From Argyresthia goedartella (Eukaryota > Arthropoda > Insecta > Lepidoptera > Argyresthiidae): a DNA stretch of 64,000 nucleotides. Under the pieces are notes generated by a model. That model was not told the origin of the DNA and searched no databases. It saw nothing but the letters and a program-made list of their open reading frames with translations. The DNA is taken from NCBI GenBank assembly GCA_949825045.1, contig OX463824.1, positions 24,102,501-24,166,500 on the forward strand, written 5' to 3'. A program made the translations under genes and the position numbers. Shown here in pieces: positions 11,600-24,005 of the stretch. Each line of letters starts with the position of its first letter. Position 1 is the stretch's first letter.

Positions 11600-12180
11600 T
11601 ACCCAGCGAGGAGGTCATTTTCTGAGTAGGTCACTTTCGGATTGGATCACTTTCTAAGCTAGTCATGCTCGCTTTTGTAGTCTTATTACAATCAATTTAG
11701 GTACATCCACGTTTTGTAAATCGAACCTGCGTTTTTTCAGATGGGGTTGCAGGTGTACAGCACAGCAATGCCACAATAACATGGCTTTTCTCAGATGCGG
11801 TGGCAGGATTGTCCAACTTCACATAATTTAACAACGTTGGGATTATTCACTAGTGTCACTATTTTTGCCAGGGGTCACTTTTTTGACAATTGACAGGTAT
11901 CATGATTTGACAAGTGGCAGGTGTCAAGATTTTGAAATAGTGACATCTGTCAAAAATTTACCCCTGTCAAAAATAGTGACATTTTTCAAAATAGTGATAC
12001 CTGTCAAAAAAGAGACACCTATCAAATCGATGACCTATGAAAAATAGTGACACCTGTCGAAATAATGACACCTGTCAACAACAGGGATAACAGTCGAAAA
12101 TAGATCCCACCATGACTTCCTCCGAAAGTGAGCTAATCCGATAGTGACTTCCTCAGAAAATGACCTCCTCCGCCTCAACT
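11600..12180. repeat. Foldback element with TGACA/TGTCA array
   Basis: Imperfect ~60-bp inverted ends: 11608-11667 (from 'gaggaggtcattttctgag') pairs with 12111-12170 (ending 'cagaaaatgacctcctc'). Inside, 11850-12090 is a degenerate array of 'tgacacctgtcaaaaatag'-like units. The 12-bp palindrome-like TGACACCTGTCA is exact at 12066-12077, with one-off versions nearby. No coding sequence. Confidence 0.75.
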
Positions 12181-12204
12181 TTTCACTATGGTGGTTGTTA
12201 GTAT

Positions 12205-12350
12205 GCTATTTTGCGAGTAACTCGAGGGCGTCAGATTAGAATATGGGAGATAGCTTACAACCTGTTTAGTAACTCCACCAGATCAAAGCTTGCATATAGT
12301 TAACTCCCTATATTTTAATCTGACGCGCTCGAGTAACTCTCGAAATCCCC
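12205..12350. repeat. Small foldback with GACGC..CGAGTAA ends
   Basis: 'gagtaactcgagggcgtcag' near 12214 is inverted at 'ctgacgcgctcgagtaactc' near 12319. A related sequence lies at 21650-21845 with 'aatctgacgcg' text. Confidence 0.6.
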
Positions 12351-13479
12351 TCTTGGCCTACCTACCTACCCTACTATTATTGGTCACAAATTTTACGACA
12401 GATTTAGTTGTTTTCGTGGCCAAAGGTTTCGTGAACCATTACATCCGCGAAGTGAGTATATTTAAGTATACAAATGTTATGTTCCGCCTTCAACTTAACT
12501 GGTGTGTAGATTTATTCCCTCAACTGTGAACATTTAGTTTCCCACTCTCCGTCCGTAATTAGCCCAGCACTCTAGCCCAGATTTATTACTCAGATGCAAG
12601 AACAGCCAACTCCTCTTCCGACGGCAAAAGGACTAAAATGCTTCAGGTTCAGCTTAACCTGGTATGTGCCGAACTACTAATACCTCCAAAGCACACGCAC
12701 GTGACTTTTTACCCAACAATATACTTTGATTAGTTCGCGAAATGGCGTTTCAGAGTAATTCCATGCTCGCGAGAAAAACATGCTCTTGTATGAGTTGTGT
12801 GAGGACTTGACGGTTCAAGGAGGTTTTAGAACGGAGACTCCATCGTTGCGAGGCAAACCAACTCAACAAAATGTTGTCCATTTTTTTATATGCGTGTGCG
12901 CGTAAAGGTATCACTCTACTCAGTGTGTCGCCCAGTCGTGAATTGTGCGCGTTTCTTGCGACGATAATTGAGTATGATGATTATATCCTACATCAACTAC
13001 TTTGTACTCGTCACTAGTGGGCCTGCCTTTCTTTGTGAAGGTCCTCGCAGATTGCGGGCGTGTGAGCACACCGTTGTTGAAACTACATCACCTCGTTCCC
13101 CGCGACAAATGATAGACTTGTTTGCCATTAATTCGGAAGGCTCTTCCAGTCCTATTTATTACGAGGGATTGTTGGATGAAAGGGTAATAAACTGAGTCTG
13201 GATAGACGGTTCGTTTCGTTCGATACGTTTTGTGGGAGTAGTACGAGTTGCTAATGTGTGTTAAGCCGGAAACGAAGCTATGCTTTTCTCGTTCCTTTCT
13301 TGGCAGAACACAATCTGGTTGTATGCCTTGGCATCGATTTCTCAGGTCAAAACTAAACTAATAAGCGAGCTGGTAAGTAGAATCTAATCCATGGCTATTA
13401 GAGCTGCTGTCGGAGTTCAAATTGTTAGGTTAGGGCAAGGCTGGCCAAACCTTTGCTAGACTAGCAAATTTTTCCTTTT
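12351..13479. other. No gene recognised
   Basis: Includes a 75-codon ORF at 12968-13195 with no recognised motif. Not repetitive within the window. Confidence 0.4.
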
Positions 13480-13810
13480 TAGGGTTCCGTACCTAAAGGG
13501 TGCCAAACGTGACCCTAAGCCTCAGCTGTCCGTCTGACTGTATTTCTGATGTCGCTACAACAACAAGAATTAAAGGGCTTCCCCTTATTAGAGACGTTTT
13601 ATGATGCCTGCGAACTTATATCATTGAAAATTTCGTGGTATCTCTTACCGTCTTTGATGGCGCAATTGGTTTGACGTCGGATCCGCGATCTGTAGGGACT
13701 GGTACCGAGACCTAGATTGGACATATTTTTTTTTTGTTTTATCATATTATACTTATTCTTTTTTAGTTCTTGAACGCATTTAACCGTTTTTTGTGCACAA
13801 ATTTCCTTTC
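13480..13810 (+). mobile_element. Degenerate GTTCCGTACC-family element
   Basis: Starts 'tttagggttccgtacctaaa', followed by 'cagctgtccgtctg' and 'gtcgctacaacaac'. The end is approximate, near 'gcatttaaccgttttttg'. Internally decayed. Confidence 0.6.
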
Positions 13811-14486
13811 ATAATTTATAATTCTTTATTGCACAAAGAAAAATAAAATGTTACATTCCTTATTAATATAGTAGTATGTTATCTAAGAAATGTTGCTCAC
13901 CTGGAAAATCTATTGGCCAGCCTTGGGTTAGTTTTCAGTGTTCCAAACTCTATTTATTCGTATATTTGTATGATTTGTTATCTATTTTTAAAACGCTATT
14001 GTAGCCTATTTCCATGATAATGCGGATTGAGACAAATTAAAACTTTTTTTATCTTTGTGGCTTAAATAGTGTTTTAAGTGATTTGATTAACACTGTAAAA
14101 TCGATAAAAACATAATGCTTTTATTCAATGTCGGAAACAGACATTCTTGCAGTCATGGCAATTTACAATTACTTCCTCAAATAGCAATAGTACAGTGAAT
14201 AATATAATTACTTGACATACATTAGTAACCATCTGATCTTTCACCTACTTTGTTGTTTAACACACATACTTGCATATAAGTCAACGTGTACTTTAATGTT
14301 AGTTTTATTACATTTTATATTTTATAATATTTTCATAATAAATTCACTCATGTGAATTGTCTTACACGTGTATCTAGAATTGCTTCCAATTGCGCCTCAC
14401 GTCGTTTCTAAGACCGAAATTACTTGAGGACTGGGTGCAAAAAAAAACAAGGAGAAAACCATTTCGTTGGACATTATCTATACATA
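13811..14486. other. No gene recognised
   Basis: AT-rich, nothing recognisable. Confidence 0.4.
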
Positions 14487-14832
<346 letters not shown>

Positions 14833-14929
14833 CATTATGTTCTTGATTAAACTCCGTTTTTCCTCGGTAAAAAATACAGAATGTCCTTCATTTCTCCTCT
14901 GTAGCGTTGTTTGTTACTTATTTTTTGTA

Positions 14930-15060
14930 GAATTCTTCTCGCTCTGAAACTGCCAAATGTCAATAGTTTTCCCGTCTGTCGGTAACTCAGTTGTCAGTCA
15001 GAACATAAACAAATAATGATATTATAGGAGTTTAGTTGTATTAAGGGGTGATATTCCATA
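14930..15060 (+). repeat. Short dispersed repeat
   Basis: Shares 'agttttcc', 'gtcggtaactcag', 'gtca.tca.aac' and 'tgatattatag' in the same order with 50500-50575. Function and full extent unknown. Confidence 0.45.
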
Positions 15061-15319
15061 TAATAATAAAATCTTAGTGAAATCCTAAGATTAGAACAAT
15101 AGTGTAATAAATGGGTTCAAGGTGCACTGACGGAGAAGAATATGCGACGTAAAACCTTTTTCGGCAGCATTCATCGTGAGTTCTTTATAGTTGTACAATT
15201 AATATTATTTGGGACCTGTGCTAAATATACATAAAAACTGTAAAACAATGTTGTTCTCATTTTATATAATACAATATTTTATAATATTTACAACATAATA
15301 TAATATTTTTATGTAAAGG

Positions 15320-15745
15320 TTATAGTAGTTTATGTGACTGGTACATAATGGAGGGCATTAAAACTCGAGAGTGGGTTTCTCGCCTCTCGGCTCGTTTCAT
15401 AATAATATCACTCGAGAGTTTTAATGCCTAATTATGTACAGTTACATACACTAGTTTATCTACACACATATCATAAGCTCTCTTTAATGTGTTCAGGAAC
15501 CGCATGTTTGACCGGCATTGTGGCATTGAGTTGTTTAGCTTGTTCTGTAGTATCAACTTCAGGCAGGCGGGCATCGGCGTTCTAAATTTGAATGTCATAA
15601 TATGTGGAAAATTTACACATTATGGTCATAATGTTCAATATTCAGATAATAAATGAGTTTTTACAAAGTAGTTTAACATTATGCTGATCGTAACGTGCGG
15701 TTTTTGGACGCAGTAAAGAGGGTTTATGATACGTGTGTAGATTAA
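15320..15745. mobile_element. M2 element, copy 2
   Basis: Aligns with 1765-2115 along 15420-15745. Its left part forms a long imperfect hairpin: 15331-15373 pairs with 15409-15448, with an exact 19-nt inner stretch ending 'aaactcgagagtg'. The outer left end is lost, but the right end 'atgatacgtgtgtaga' is present. Confidence 0.75.
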
Positions 15746-15754
15746 AAAAAATAA

Positions 15755-16035
15755 AGAAGCGTTCGTGGCCTAGCATTTGTTTCGGGCGCTTCCGGGTTTC
15801 GGATGACACATTGTGCTGTAGGTCCCAGCTACTATCGCTACTCGGTCATAAAGTTGTGTCAGAGGCCCTAATAGAGCAGCTTGATAACCTCTAACAGTCG
15901 GGTTGGCCACTAGCCCGACAGGCCTCCAACAACCCGCACTGAGCCAGCGTAGTATAGTATGGCTCAACATCACTCGTATCCGGGTAAAGGCCCATGCCTC
16001 TCGGTGGGTACGTTAATGGGCTACATTTATTCATT
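15755..16035 (+). mobile_element. SINE-D copy
   Basis: 'gttcgtggcctagcattt' head region, 'actatcgctactcgg', 'gagccagcgtag', 'tccgggtaaaggcc' and the end 'cgttaatgggctacattta'. The head resembles a tRNA-like start but the A and B boxes are weak. Best copy of this type, with 42420-42722. Confidence 0.7.
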
Positions 16036-17330
16036 ATTTTATAAATAAATAACAAGTAAACATTAAATTCCCGTGTAAAATTGTTAGCATTTTTTTGTGA
16101 AAAACAGATTTAGTGATAACTTCGGGAGACTTCCATCGGGAAAAAATAATCAAATTACGTTTATCTGTTAGCAACTGCAAGCTTACACTCATGATCAACA
16201 AGCGAGTGTAAAGAAACAACTGCTATAATATTAAAATTTTGCGTAATTTGAGATTTTAAAAATTCTGTTCTCGGCCTACTGCGGCGCCTTAAGACCTTAC
16301 CTTCCGGTTTTCCTAGCAACACTGGTCCGTTTTTATATTTCTAGACGTTTCCCTTATGTAACATAATAGTTCCATGGTATTGCCTATGTCCACATCACCA
16401 AGATTTTTATTGCATCACCATCATCATCATCACATCTATCTAAGTAGGTAGAGGAAACGATAAACTCGGTATTTTCCTATCCCAGCTAAACTATATCTGT
16501 TACTCCATCATCCAAGTAAAAAAAGGTAAATCCTACTAAAGTTAATAACCTCAATGTTAATCGGCACATTGCAAGTGTTGTCTTTAAAAAACAAACAACA
16601 ATTGATAATTATTTATCAATCAAATCAAATTAATTACGCAGTGTTTTTAACCGTTCTGAATAACTCAAAGCTTCTTGAACAAATGATTAATGTTCCTCTA
16701 GTAAAAGAAACTGAATCAAACGACTAAAGTCGTAAAACGTGCAATAACACGACAATATAGTGTGTTGCTAAAAGGGAACGCAGTTTTGCACTCTTCGAAA
16801 GACAATGCTAAGAATGTTCAATGGAGCGATAGAAATCTGGATTCTGCGGCACAAACCGCCGCAGACAAACAAAGTAAACAAACGTATCAATATCGGAGAC
16901 GTCTACTTTGTACGTAATGAATGAGAATGACCCGGGGTTTGGGTAAAGGTTTCTCTGTACCCGGGCTGCTCCTGTCCTGTCATGCGATTTGAGCTACTGT
17001 TGACAAGGTGAATAACCATTGGGCAATATTGAACTGTAGCTCGAAATAAAATTATGTAAACGAATTATCTTCACTGATTAACCTACCGTAAACCAAAAAA
17101 CTGACTACTCTACAAATGAACCATTTGATTAACAAAACATGCACCACCAACAAAATCACAAATCCTAACAAAACAAGCTAATCTTTCTTACACAGTTCAC
17201 AACAAATATCTGGATTGTCGAACACAAATTCTGTTTTCAGTACAAAAAGAGTCTTAGTTAAACTAAAATACTGACTTGCACTCAAAATTCTCCATCTAAA
17301 TAACAGAAATTTTAAAACACGTGTCATTTG
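16036..17330. other. No gene recognised
   Basis: Non-repetitive within the window. Short ORFs only. Confidence 0.4.
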
Positions 17331-17334
17331 CAGC

Positions 17335-17490
17335 ATTTTCATTAAAAAAAATATAGGTAAAACAATGATAGAATTGTTAAATATAATTTGGTAAAGTAAA
17401 CATTAATAAGTGTGGTATTAATGTTTACTTTACCAAATTGTATTTAACAATTCTATCATTCTTTTACCTAAAAAATGTTTAATGAAAATT
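17335..17490. repeat. Long hairpin, ~70-bp arms
   Basis: 17354-17408 pairs with 17416-17470 almost without mismatch around a 7-nt loop ('agtgtgg'), and pairing continues more loosely to about 17335 and 17490 ('ttttcatt'/'aatgaaaat'). A small MITE, a template-switch product or a long hairpin RNA source are all possible. Confidence 0.85.
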
Positions 17491-17599
17491 ATATATAAAA
17501 CATCCCTACTGGCATAAAGCGAAAACGTCAACGCCCTGCTAAAGCAAGACCTACCTTAATCACACAATGAAAAATGTGGGGCTTTAATTAGGTTTAATT

Positions 17600-17805
17600 G
17601 GGAAATATTAAACCGCACATCAAAAATACTGATTGGCGCAGCAAATATCAGGGCGAAGTGATGCGGTAGCTTAGGTGATCCTTTATCATTCGTGTGAGGT
17701 TGAACATGTAAGTGCAAAAGAAACATAAAATGTTTGAACATGTAAGCATAAGAAAAAAAAGTGTTTTTGTTGGACATATTTGATGTGCTATTAAATACTA
17801 CCCGA
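17600..17805. mobile_element. P1 element, copy a (core partly deleted)
   Basis: Left end 'gggaaatattaaaccgcac', right end 'gatgtgctattaaatacta'. The core keeps 'tgcggtagcttaggtga' and 'gaggttgaacatgtaag' but has lost the G/C-rich centre. Confidence 0.75.
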
Positions 17806-18473
17806 TTTTTTATAATTTTTATATTGCAATCACAAAAAAAATTTTTTCAAAATCAGATTTATCATTCTTTGTTGTTATAATTACATTTAGGTGATTTTGT
17901 TGATTGATTGATTAGACAATAATGATTGGTTAAATGGTGTTTTCATCATTAAAACTTATGGGCCTCTAAGATTAATGTTCAAGTAAAGTTGGGTTTACGT
18001 TTTTTATACTAATAAAATAATTGTTAAGCCTATATTCAGATATCAGATAATCACTAGCTTAACGGCTTTACAGAAGTAGTTAAAGAATTTGCAAGATTGA
18101 TTTTGTTTTGGGAATAAATTCTGAGGTGTTGTCAGTATTTTTGTTGCAGTTCTTCTTGCAACACTTCTCCCACAAAAGCAACAACTAACTCGTCCATGGA
18201 TGATCTTGTTCAAAAAAGCGGCTTAATTAGTATAACTTATCTCTTGTGTTTGTTATCTTATACTTCAATCAAACCATAATATACGTAGGTATACCTACAA
18301 ACCCACAAGTCGAGAAACAAAAAAGCAAGAAAAGTTTTAGAAGTCGCTTGCAAAGTACCACGCGACTAGAGTCGAACAGAATTTCTTTTGACAATTTGCC
18401 CATACGACTGTGTGATAATACGTAAATTTTGATTTCTTACGACAAATGGCGAGCCATACGCTTATTTTACTTC
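17806..18473. other. No gene recognised
   Basis: AT-rich, nothing recognisable. Confidence 0.4.
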
Positions 18474-18712
18474 GGCTAGTATTTAATCGCACAGCAATTT
18501 TTTTTTCGCTGCAAAAAAGGATCAGCAAAAACACTTTTTATATTTTAGGTAATTTTGTTGTTTTTACATATTCAACCTAATACGAAGGATAAAGGGGGCT
18601 TCGCTTCGCTTATCCCCTTTACCCTTCACCTAAGCTACCGCAGTTATTTGCTGTGAAAACCAGTATATTTTTTGTGGAAATCAGTATTATTGATGTGCAG
18701 TTTAATATTTCT
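18474..18712. mobile_element. P1 element, copy b
   Basis: Starts 'ggctagtatttaatcgcaca', ends 'gatgtgcagtttaatatttc'. Full core with 'aacctaatacgaaggataaa', the 'ggggcttcgcttcgct' block and 'cacctaagctaccgcagt'. Confidence 0.85.
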
Positions 18713-20160
18713 CTTGAACGTCTACGCTCTCAATTCGCATGGTCTATTTTTAAAACAATCAATCCAGGAAGCCACTTCTCGCTCCCTGTAATTGTCGAAG
18801 TATATCTAGAGACAGATTTGATCGACGCAATAATTCGCAATAAGTGAAGTCACTCAGCCGCCTTTTGTTTTCCAACCTGACTGTTTATCAACAGAATGGA
18901 CCGTTAGAATACTATTTTTGTAGAATTGACTACATGTCCTTTATAGGCCCAAGCTAATCGTAATTTTCGCTCTCAAGGAGACACGTTGACATGACTCAGA
19001 GTTTGGTACAAATGTTAAACGTAACTGAAATAAAACAACGTAAATAAAACTAAATCAGCAGAGCACACTGATAAAACGTTAAACGCAGACCTTATAAGTA
19101 AAGTGAAAGAGCTCTATCAAAAGAAAGTCTCAAAAAATGCATTTGTTTTTTCGCTCACGAGAAACCGTTGATCAATGCAGCACCGCCCGTCTTTGATCGC
19201 GGTTGGTGTGACAATATCACAAATTTGTAACATTCAAACAACGAATTCGAGTTATTTTATACAAAGTAGCTTACGAGCATTACTCGCAGCGGTATGCGTA
19301 ACAATGTCAAGGTCGGCGCAACAACATTGCCGGTCGGTCTGTGACCCCGACTGTTGCGTAATGTGCAATAAATAAGTCTCTTTTATGCGGATATCAGAGT
19401 AGTATCTATAATTGAGCCGGATGATACGTTTGCAATGTTGCTCTGTGATTTATTGCTTTTCGTAAGCAGCCGATTTATAAACAAATTTTGTAATGAGTAA
19501 TTACGAAATTAGTACCTTCAAATCTCTAGGCTTGTTTGTTTTAATGAATTTACATATCGACGAAGGAGTTTCTTGAGTGATGCTAAATCTATGGACATTT
19601 AGGGATGTTTATTTATTTTATGTATGCAGTGTAGGCACTCGTACAGTTAGTTTATTGATTTGTAATAGGTATTTTTGTATGTAAGTACCGGAAAAATTAG
19701 TTTAAGGTTTTGTTGTACGCTTAGGTCTACCGGGCTTAGCGATCTAAATTTCTCATCCTGACTTGGTTTGCTCGAGTAGATCTCTTACTAGAATAAGCTC
19801 GACTTTGTATTAAGCGAGTCAAGCACTAATCTCGGCGGGTCAACGATGGTCGATAACGCTCTAGTATACAAAATAACCATTATGGAGAATTCGCTTTCTT
19901 ATCTCTTGGTCCTAAAGTTCTGACCTAGAGGTAAGTCACTGGGTTTCTTGCAAGCTTTCCGGGGACCAATTCCGGTTGACAGTGACGCGACGACGATGGT
20001 TAACTTTAGTTATCTATATAGACGTTTTTGTAATCCCTTTTGGTTTGTAACTAATTTATATGATTAGCATTAAACTCAATTTCTACAATTTCGCAAAAAA
20101 AAAGATTTCGCAAACGCCAAATCAGGCTAATTTAAAGATGACCGTCGCCACCGCGTCGTT
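18713..20160. other. No gene recognised
   Basis: Mostly unique within the window, with scattered short ORFs of no recognised family. Confidence 0.4.
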
Positions 20161-20260
20161 GTAGCGGCATTCAAATCCAAATCCAAATTCAAATTAAAAG
20201 TTCTGTATTTTCTGCAAATTTACATTTGTACATTTGACCATGTTCATTTGTCCACTGTGG
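20160..20260 (-). repeat. LINE 3'-end-like sequence (minus)
   Basis: A 'caaatccaaatccaaattcaa' style tail followed by 'ttcatttgtccactgtggga', which recalls the 'ggaccactgtgggag' block of the L1 3' UTR. Diverged; may be a related LINE. Confidence 0.4.
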
Positions 20261-20564
20261 GAGACGAATTCATTCATTCATTCATTGTGTTGCAGAATTG
20301 GGCCCCAGGTCTTACAATGCATACGCCCAGCAGTCCTCTGGGTAGTCTTGACCTTCAGAGCAACCCTATTTTGAATACAAACATTAACGTGCCTTTGCTA
20401 AGGCCACTCGCCTGTCCTATAGTATACCTATAGTATAGATAGATGAATTCACAATGCGTGTTTGCATTAACTTGGGTAAATTGTAGATAAGACAATCAGT
20501 AGCAATTGTGCTAAGTTTTCTGTACAGGAAAGTCTTGCTTCAGTAATTTGATCTCCTTATTTGA

Positions 20565-20890
20565 GACGATGGGCTATGGCCCCTTGTCCTGCAAAATGGA
20601 CTTCTAACTGGTTAAAGGTGATTGTAACTGTGCCTTTGCCTTCCCATATGGCGCTATGTATATTTTTGGCGTTATGTTTGCTTTTTACCATTAAGGTGAA
20701 AAAGGAGGTGTTATAAGTTTGAAGCGTCTGTCTGTCTGTGTATCTGTCTGTGTTTGTGTCGGTTTGTGGCGCTCAAACGGGTGGACGGATTTTAATGTGG
20801 TGCTTTGTAAATTGTAGTAGACTTCCCTAAGATTTTTTGTCTAAATCGGTTCTGTGGTTCGAAAGTTATTTACTTAACAAGGAAACAAAT
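20565..20890 (+). repeat. SINE-C body scrap plus simple-rich repeat
   Basis: 'gacgatgggctatggcccc' and 'tgcctttgccttcccatatg' parallel the SINE-C body at 52480-52590. It is followed by 'gtctgtctgtctg' text and 'ggacggattttaatgtgg', wording common in lepidopteran interspersed repeats. Confidence 0.45.
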
Positions 20891-20919
20891 GAGCCAAATT
20901 TTAGAAAAAAGTTTATTTT

Positions 20920-21425
20920 TTGGTTTCCGTACCCGAAGGCTGTCTCTCACGAGTCCGTCCGTCTGTCGGTCGTCTGTCACTTTTACAGTTTTGCGTTCAA
21001 ACTGTTATATCTTCTTCTATGTTTATCATTTAGTTGACCCAAAACCATAGAAATTGACAAAAAAAAATTACATGTTTTTAAGGGGGGCTCCCACTCCGAT
21101 TAAAGGGGCGCAAAAAATAAATTGACCTACCCCATCGAGTGGGGTATCGTTGAATACTGTAAGGTTTGTTGAAAAAAAAAATGGAAAACAAAGAATGAGA
21201 AGACATCAAATACAGATTTTTTTACAACATTTTGTACTGCATTTTTTTATTTCCCATTAACCTAAGACCTTAAAATTTAGTGACAGTATTTATTATTATG
21301 GATATACTTACTTATACCAATATATTGATAAATTATATTTATATTTGAATTTCCCTCATTTTTAGGCTTGAATTCTGTATTTGGTACGGAACCCTTAATG
21401 TGCAATTAGCCGGGTTTTTTTCTGT
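20920..21425 (+). mobile_element. GTTCCGTACC-family variant
   Basis: Starts 'ggtttccgtacccgaaggc', has 'gggggctcccact' and a 'taccccatcgagtggggta' mini-hairpin, then 'ggtacggaaccctt' and a terminus 'agccgggttttt'. Diverged from the copies at 22539 and 25638. Confidence 0.7.
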
Positions 21426-21649
21426 CGGGAGTGTTTTTATTTTTTTGTTTTGGGACCCTCATTATGACCCCATAACATGAACCTGCACGAAGCCAGCAAT
21501 AGCACGCTATTGTTCGTTAGAGACGTGTACCCATATTTCGCAGCTTGTACCAGCATAACTTTATTGTTTCTAACTTACGCTCCTATTGTCTAGGTTCTTC
21601 CGACCAGACCCCCAAGAACCTAGTGAGGGAATGGGATATTATCAGCATG

Positions 21650-21845
21650 TCATTTACTCACCATTCTTAGTCTGACGCGGTCGAGTAAATCCCACTTGCA
21701 TGGAGTTATTTTTTGTTGCCCTAACGGCGCGGCTCTAGAAGGAAAGCTCGGATTAGTTGCGACTTACTAAACAGGGTGATCCCATATATTAATCTGACGC
21801 GCTTGAGTTAATCACGAAGGGAGCATCCTCTTGGCCTCCCCTACT
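21650..21845 (+). repeat. Repeat related to 12205-12350
   Basis: 'tctgacgcggtcgagtaaat' near 21671 and 'aatctgacgcgcttgagtta' near 21791, plus 'cctcttggcct' as at 12350. Confidence 0.5.
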
Positions 21846-22204
21846 ATAGGTGGTTCTGGATTTAGACCAAAGAGTATAATGCATTAATGATTTTTTCTGC
21901 ATTCCTTGTGCTTATTTTCTGTCATATCCTGTGAAACATAAATAAAACAATAATAAATAAATAAAACACCGACAAAATTCTAAATTCAAAAAGAGTTTAT
22001 TTCCATGAGAAACACATAGGTTACATTTGGAGAATGTCAAATCTTAAACTAACACATATATAAGGTATAGGGAAATATATAACTCAATTTGAATTCCGTC
22101 ACCTGAATGTTTTAGAAGCTGGAGGCAAAGAGGCGACTAGAAACCTCCAGCTTATGATATGAGATAGAATGTTGTTTCGTGATCGAATGATCTATTAAGG
22201 TGCT
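21846..22204. other. No gene recognised
   Basis: AT-rich, nothing recognisable. Confidence 0.35.
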
Positions 22205-22538
22205 GCAAAAAAAAATGGGGTTTTTTTCGAATCCATTTACTCCACCATGGAGTCATCTACAGCTTTGATTTTTGGATTAACGTTTATCGAGTATTTAATT
22301 AAGATTTTCACTAAAGGAAAACGCGATTGGATGAAATTATCTTGATAGAATTTAATTATGAAAACACCTCTTAATTGTTTTATTTTTTCCTGTAATTCTG
22401 AAATCCTAACTAATTTCATTGTGGAACTGCGTTTAAAATTAGATATTATGTATTCGCAAAATCTCCTTAAAAAACTTTTTAACAAAATAGCGTAGTTAAT
22501 TTTTAAACAATTATTCTGTGGTTTAGCGCTACGTTTTT
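22205..22538 (-). pseudogene. K repeat, copy 2, with conserved peptide
   Basis: The minus-strand ORF (82 codons, 22237-22485) reads MKLVRISELQEKIKQLRGVF, then FIQSRFPLVK and NVNPKIKAVDD. The minus strand of copy 1 (865-920 plus 2116-2375) encodes a similar series: LVRVSEFQVKIKQLRG, NFIQSRFP, DVDPKIESVNDF, and WI.K.PH beyond the M2 insertion. Similarity at protein level in both copies points to a formerly coding sequence. Family unknown. Confidence 0.55.
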
Positions 22539-22942
22539 AGGGTTCCGTACCCAACGGGTAAGAACGGAACCCTATTACTAAGACTTCGCTGTCCGTCCGT
22601 CCGTCCGTCCGTCCGTCTGTCACCAGGCTGTATCTCAAGAACCTAGCTAGCTAGAGAGTTGAAATTTTCACAGATTATGTATTTCTGTTGCCGCTATAAC
22701 AACAAATACTAAAAAACAGGATAAAATAAATATTTAAGGGGGCTCCCATACAACAATACCACATACAAACTTATGGATGCACCTGGTTACGTACATGGAG
22801 TGTGAAAGTAACCGCACCAATAACTTTGTAAACAATATTTTGCTGTGTAAAATCCAAACTATTCACTCCACACCATCGCTGCCATTGAACGGTGGTACGG
22901 AACCCTTCGTGCGCGATTTAGACTCGCACTTGACCGGTTTTT
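22539..22942 (+). mobile_element. GTTCCGTACC-family element, young copy 1
   Basis: Starts 'gggttccgtacccaacgggt', ends 'gtacggaacccttcgtgcgc' and the terminus 'cgcacttgaccggtttttt'. The copy at 25638-26040 is nearly identical apart from GTCC-unit number and a 9-bp indel. About 22748-22866 is an inverted match to part of the Q repeat (32331-32450). Confidence 0.85.
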
Positions 22943-23085
22943 TAATTTGTTCTTGATTCCGTCCCTCTCACACTGCGGGTAATTCCGCCTGGAGTAACGG
23001 GGGCCTTTGCACTAAGTTTGCACGGACAAGGTTGACTCCTCTATTTTACTTTTGACATCTCCTTATTGCGTGAATAAAAGCTCTA

Positions 23086-23131
23086 TTTGACAGCTTCATA
23101 GTCAAAAATGTATGACTATGAGGCTGTCAAA
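23086..23131. repeat. 19-bp stem hairpin
   Basis: 'tttgacagcttcatagtca' (23086-23104) pairs with 23113-23131, one mismatch, 8-nt loop. A separate alternating GCATGC run lies at about 23226-23240. Confidence 0.85.
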
Positions 23132-23334
23132 ACTAAAGTGATTAACTGAATGAATAGATTATAGGGTGGGTGCCTTTAGTTTGGATCTATTTTAGTTTAG
23201 CGGGCGGAGTGACCTTGTTATTGTGCATGCGCATGCGCATGTTCTAACACAATTCGCGTGCGGTCGGGAACTATAAATAACCAATTTTCTAATTATGACT
23301 GATAACGGCTATTGCGGCAAACCTTGAATTAAAT

Positions 23335-23790
23335 CAAATCAAAATTATTTTATGTAAATATGAACATATGTTTAGAATATTTGAAGACCTGCGAAGAAAC
23401 TCCCACAGATTGATTTTCAGATCTCTTTTAAAAATGGGTTGACTTTAACTAGAACAAATATCACGTATTAATTATTATAAATAATGTGCAGGAATACATA
23501 ATTACAAAATAATATATTTTGGGATTACGTGATTTCTGTGTTGAGTTGCACGCCACGCACTCTTGTCAGTTTTGTTACCCTGAATATTTGTAATGTCTAT
23601 TTTTATATAAATCAAATTGATCAAATGACAATTTAAAACTCTCCAGAGGTATCCTGTTGCAGCAGATAATTGACCCTTAAAATGATTGCTAACTTTAACG
23701 CGTCTAAACCGGGGTCTAACATTACAGCTAGCGCCAATTTTGAAAAATGTTGAAGGTTCTTGCACATGTACATTCGATTGTAGAAAATGA
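23335..23790 (-). pseudogene. Diverged L1-like LINE 3' fragment, copy 3
   Basis: Same order of blocks as L1 on the minus strand: 'gaaactcccacagattgatt', 'tgtgttgagtt', 'ctccagaggtatc', 'cattacagcta'. Many indels show it is older than its neighbours. Confidence 0.7.
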
Positions 23791-23797
23791 CAGCTTT

Positions 23798-23865
23798 GTG
23801 GCGCTGCGGAAGTGGCTCGGTTTGCCAAGCGAGAGGTCCCGCGTTCGATCCCCGGCTGCGAAAAA
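23798..23865 (+). mobile_element. SINE-B head only
   Basis: A box-A-like 'gtggcgctgcgg' and a box B 'gcgttcgatccccggctg', then an abrupt switch to the 3' end of an L1 LINE at about 23865. Confidence 0.65.
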
Positions 23866-24005
23866 TGTCTTTATTACTGTTGATATTTACATATACTTAG
23901 CAATCGTCATTTTTTTCCACTTCTCTACATTGGACGACTGTGGGAGAAGGAGGGCGTAGAAACTCCCACAGATTGATTTTTAGATCTCTTTTAAAAATTG
24001 CTTGT

